A stretch of 57,163 bases of DNA from a virus: positions 1 through 57,163 of IMG/VR virus record IMGVR_UViG_3300037452_000193; one strand, written 5' to 3'. The stretch's first letter is position 1. Each line of letters begins with the position of its first letter. The notes beneath the pieces are model-generated. The model was not told the origin of the DNA, ran no database searches, and saw only the letters and a program-made list of their open reading frames with translations. This document shows positions 55,359 through 57,163 of the stretch, piece by piece. Both the position numbers and the translations under genes were made by a program.

Positions 55359-57163
55359 CGCTGGCCATCACCTCCGCCCAGGCACCGCCCGCATTCCCCG
55401 CGGGATCACCTGTTGACTTCGCCTTCACCGCGTCGGGGGGGACACCGCCCTACACCTGGTCGATGGACCAGACGAATCTGGCGAACACGGGCCTCGTTTT
55501 CAACGCGGTCAACCCGGATCCGAACACTCCGAACGAGGCCTCCCTCACCGGGACCCCGGTGCTGGACGGCAACTTCCAGTGCCCGGTCATGGTCACCGAC
55601 TCGACCATGGCCACAGCGACTCAGAACAAGTTCAACGTCACCGTCGTCACCACCGACCCCCGACTCAACGGCCAAAACTTCGCCACGGTCACCCTCAACA
55701 AGCTCATGGCGCCGTTCCAGATCGTCTCGAGCTACTTCACCCACACGGGACAGGTCAGCGGCAAGTTCACCATGGCCACCGTGGGCCAGATCACCACCGC
55801 GGGGACTCTCGCGACAAAGGGCGCGGGGAAGGTAACAGCTGGCGCCGCTGTCGTGACCACGTCCGGCGGAACGGCGATGTGGAGCTTCACCTCGGTCGAC
55901 GCGAACAACAACCTGATCGGGCTCAAGCTGCTCTCGGGGAACAAGACCGACACCGTCTCCCCCGGAGCAGCGATCGCCTTCAACGAGATTGTCACCTACA
56001 AGGCCAGCGGACTCCCACCTGGCGTCAAGATCTCCAACAACAGCGACACCGTGAGTGCTTCGCTGACCGGAACTCCGAGCGCCACACAGGCAGCGGTGAC
56101 ACCCGGACCGCTGACTCCTCCCGAAGTGTTGGCGCTGGGCCAGTTCTACCCCGCCTACGTCGTCTCCCTCACAGCCACGGGATCGTGCGGGGGCCTCGGG
56201 ACCGCCCCCTTCTACCTCTACGTGGTCCCGAACGACTCACTCCACTGCCTCGATCCCTCAGATCCGGCAGGGGTCTCGATCCTCGGGATCGACACGAGCG
56301 CCAACGCCCCCATGGACGGACAGCCCGGCGCAGGGCTTCCGCTCTACCTGTCGGCCTATGCCGCGGCCAACCACACGAATGGCCAATACGGCATCTCGGG
56401 GGGGGCGATCACCGGACCGCTGGTCCAAGTACCTGCTGGGGCCGTGTGGGACGGCGGCGGGACGATGACGAACTCCCCGTTCAACAGCGGAGGAGTGTCC
56501 AACATCCCGAGCCTCTCGTACTCGGGACCCGTCTACATCTCCCCGAACGGGATCCAGACGAGCGACCGGCCCGACGGGTCCAACTGCAACGTGGTGATCC
56601 GCAACGCCGGCATCTATTCGCCCTACACCGACAACACCGGGCTTGCGGGCCAGGAGTACAACGGCAGCGCCGTCACTCAGGACGAAGGCACCGACAACAT
56701 CTGGTACGGCATCTTCGCCGTCGGGGCGAATCAGGGCCAGGCGACCTACCATTCGCAGCTCGTCTATCAGGAAGCCTTCTTCCCACGGTCAGCGACCAAT
56801 CCGAGGTACATCAACATCAAGGCCCGGTGCTCCTACGGGGACGGGATGAACATCCTGGCCCAGACCCAACAAGGGCCTGTCACCAATCTCTTCGTCGAGA
56901 ACTTCGACCTCGACTACTGCGGGCGCGAATCCATCACCGTCGGCACTGTCACCGGTGCGACGATCGGCACCGCCGCTGGCGGGATCAACATCGGCCCGAA
57001 CTCGCAATATGGGCAGGACTATGACTTCGAGTCCGACCTTGGGGGATTTGTCGAAGGTCACGGGAGTGACATCGGGTCGACCGACGTCATCATCACCAAC
57101 TCCTACGGAGTGAAGGACATCCGGTTCATCGAATCTCTTCAAGCTCCGGTCAACAATCCCTGT
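55355..57163 (+). CDS. Tail fibre/adhesin with Ig-like (putative-Ig) domains, 3' end missing
   Basis: GTG 55355 overlaps the upstream stop; the frame stays open for 603 codons to the window end. N-terminal region (AITSAQAPPAFPAGSPVDFAF...GGTPPYTWSM...NFQCPVMVTDSTMATATQNKFNVTV) is a He_PIG-type Ig-like domain common in adhesins. From ~300 the sequence changes to a beta-helix-like pattern (GPLVQVPAGAVWDGGGTMTNSPFNSGGVSN, NPRYINIKARCSYGDGMNIL, TVGTVTGATIGTAAGGINIG), as in receptor-binding or polysaccharide-binding fibres. Confidence 0.78.
   Translation, partial: MTLAITSAQAPPAFPAGSPVDFAFTASGGTPPYTWSMDQTNLANTGLVFNAVNPDPNTPNEASLTGTPVLDGNFQCPVMVTDSTMATATQNKFNVTVVTTDPRLNGQNFATVTLNKLMAPFQIVSSYFTHTGQVSGKFTMATVGQITTAGTLATKGAGKVTAGAAVVTTSGGTAMWSFTSVDANNNLIGLKLLSGNKTDTVSPGAAIAFNEIVTYKASGLPPGVKISNNSDTVSASLTGTPSATQAAVTPGPLTPPEVLALGQFYPAYVVSLTATGSCGGLGTAPFYLYVVPNDSLHCLDPSDPAGVSILGIDTSANAPMDGQPGAGLPLYLSAYAAANHTNGQYGISGGAITGPLVQVPAGAVWDGGGTMTNSPFNSGGVSNIPSLSYSGPVYISPNGIQTSDRPDGSNCNVVIRNAGIYSPYTDNTGLAGQEYNGSAVTQDEGTDNIWYGIFAVGANQGQATYHSQLVYQEAFFPRSATNPRYINIKARCSYGDGMNILAQTQQGPVTNLFVENFDLDYCGRESITVGTVTGATIGTAAGGINIGPNSQYGQDYDFESDLGGFVEGHGSDIGSTDVIITNSYGVKDIRFIESLQAPVNNPC

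Noticed and set aside
55579-57024. 481-codon alternative rightward frame
   Set aside because: Arg/His/Gly-rich translation typical of an out-of-frame read; the frame from 55355 is protein-like and coupled to the upstream gene.

Overview
The window is a high-GC genome segment of a tailed, siphovirus-like actinobacteriophage. Evidence: a full HK97-type head module (small and large terminase, portal, MuF-like protein, XkdF-like protease, scaffold-like protein, capsid), a tail module with a -1 frameshifted chaperone and a 1462-residue tape measure protein, dense ATGA/GTGA gene overlaps, many GTG starts and actinophage-type small zinc-binding proteins. No rRNA or bacterial housekeeping gene is visible. 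A complete tyrosine integrase points to a temperate phage or a recent descendant of one. Both window ends lie inside tail-type genes, so the window is probably one phage genome opened in its tail-fibre region, but the two ends do not join in frame.

Layout. (1) 1-5308, rightward: the end of the tail/adhesin module, including a protein built of 17-residue repeats. (2) 5396-6205, leftward: integrase, behind a strong terminator, with a promoter carrying inverted operator half-sites. (3) 6399-17232, rightward: recombination and replication (RecB/Cas4-like nuclease, ERF annealing protein, DnaQ-like exonuclease, PD-(D/E)XK nuclease, winged-helix initiator with a candidate internal origin, DnaB-N/RepA-like ATPase, RusA resolvase, HNH proteins), with two lytic enzymes embedded (DUF1906-like lysin, RPF/transglycosylase-like protein). 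(4) 17229-27714, leftward: about 35 small, tightly overlapping genes, many zinc-binding, plus MazG-like, TGT/DpdA-like, DUF3631-type ATPase and ParB-HTH proteins; a rightward Endonuclease-VII-like HNH gene interrupts them. (5) 27715-28186: a bidirectional control region. (6) 28187-57163, mainly rightward: structural genes, with an initiator-like tRNA and a two-gene leftward island (tandem-RHH-like protein and a Trp-rich membrane protein).

Regulation. A nine-base half-site, GTATnGACA or its complement TGTCnATAC, recurs in front of every leftward transcription unit. At 6.2 kb and 27.8 kb two half-sites form an inverted repeat with an 11-nt spacer that overlaps a near-consensus promoter. A second motif, CCCTACGGAA followed by GGAG, marks the ribosome-binding site of the first gene of most units. 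Together they look like one regulon.

Most unusual items: a portal fused to two intact Nudix domains, followed closely by an HAD-type phosphatase; a phage tRNA with bacterial initiator-tRNA identity features; a leader peptide and inverted repeat at the lysin start; a 21-unit hexanucleotide repeat; and a set of 14-23-codon coupled ORFs. No DNA polymerase or stand-alone primase was recognised, so replication probably depends on the host replisome. All functional assignments come from reading motifs and family resemblance by eye; no database search was run.
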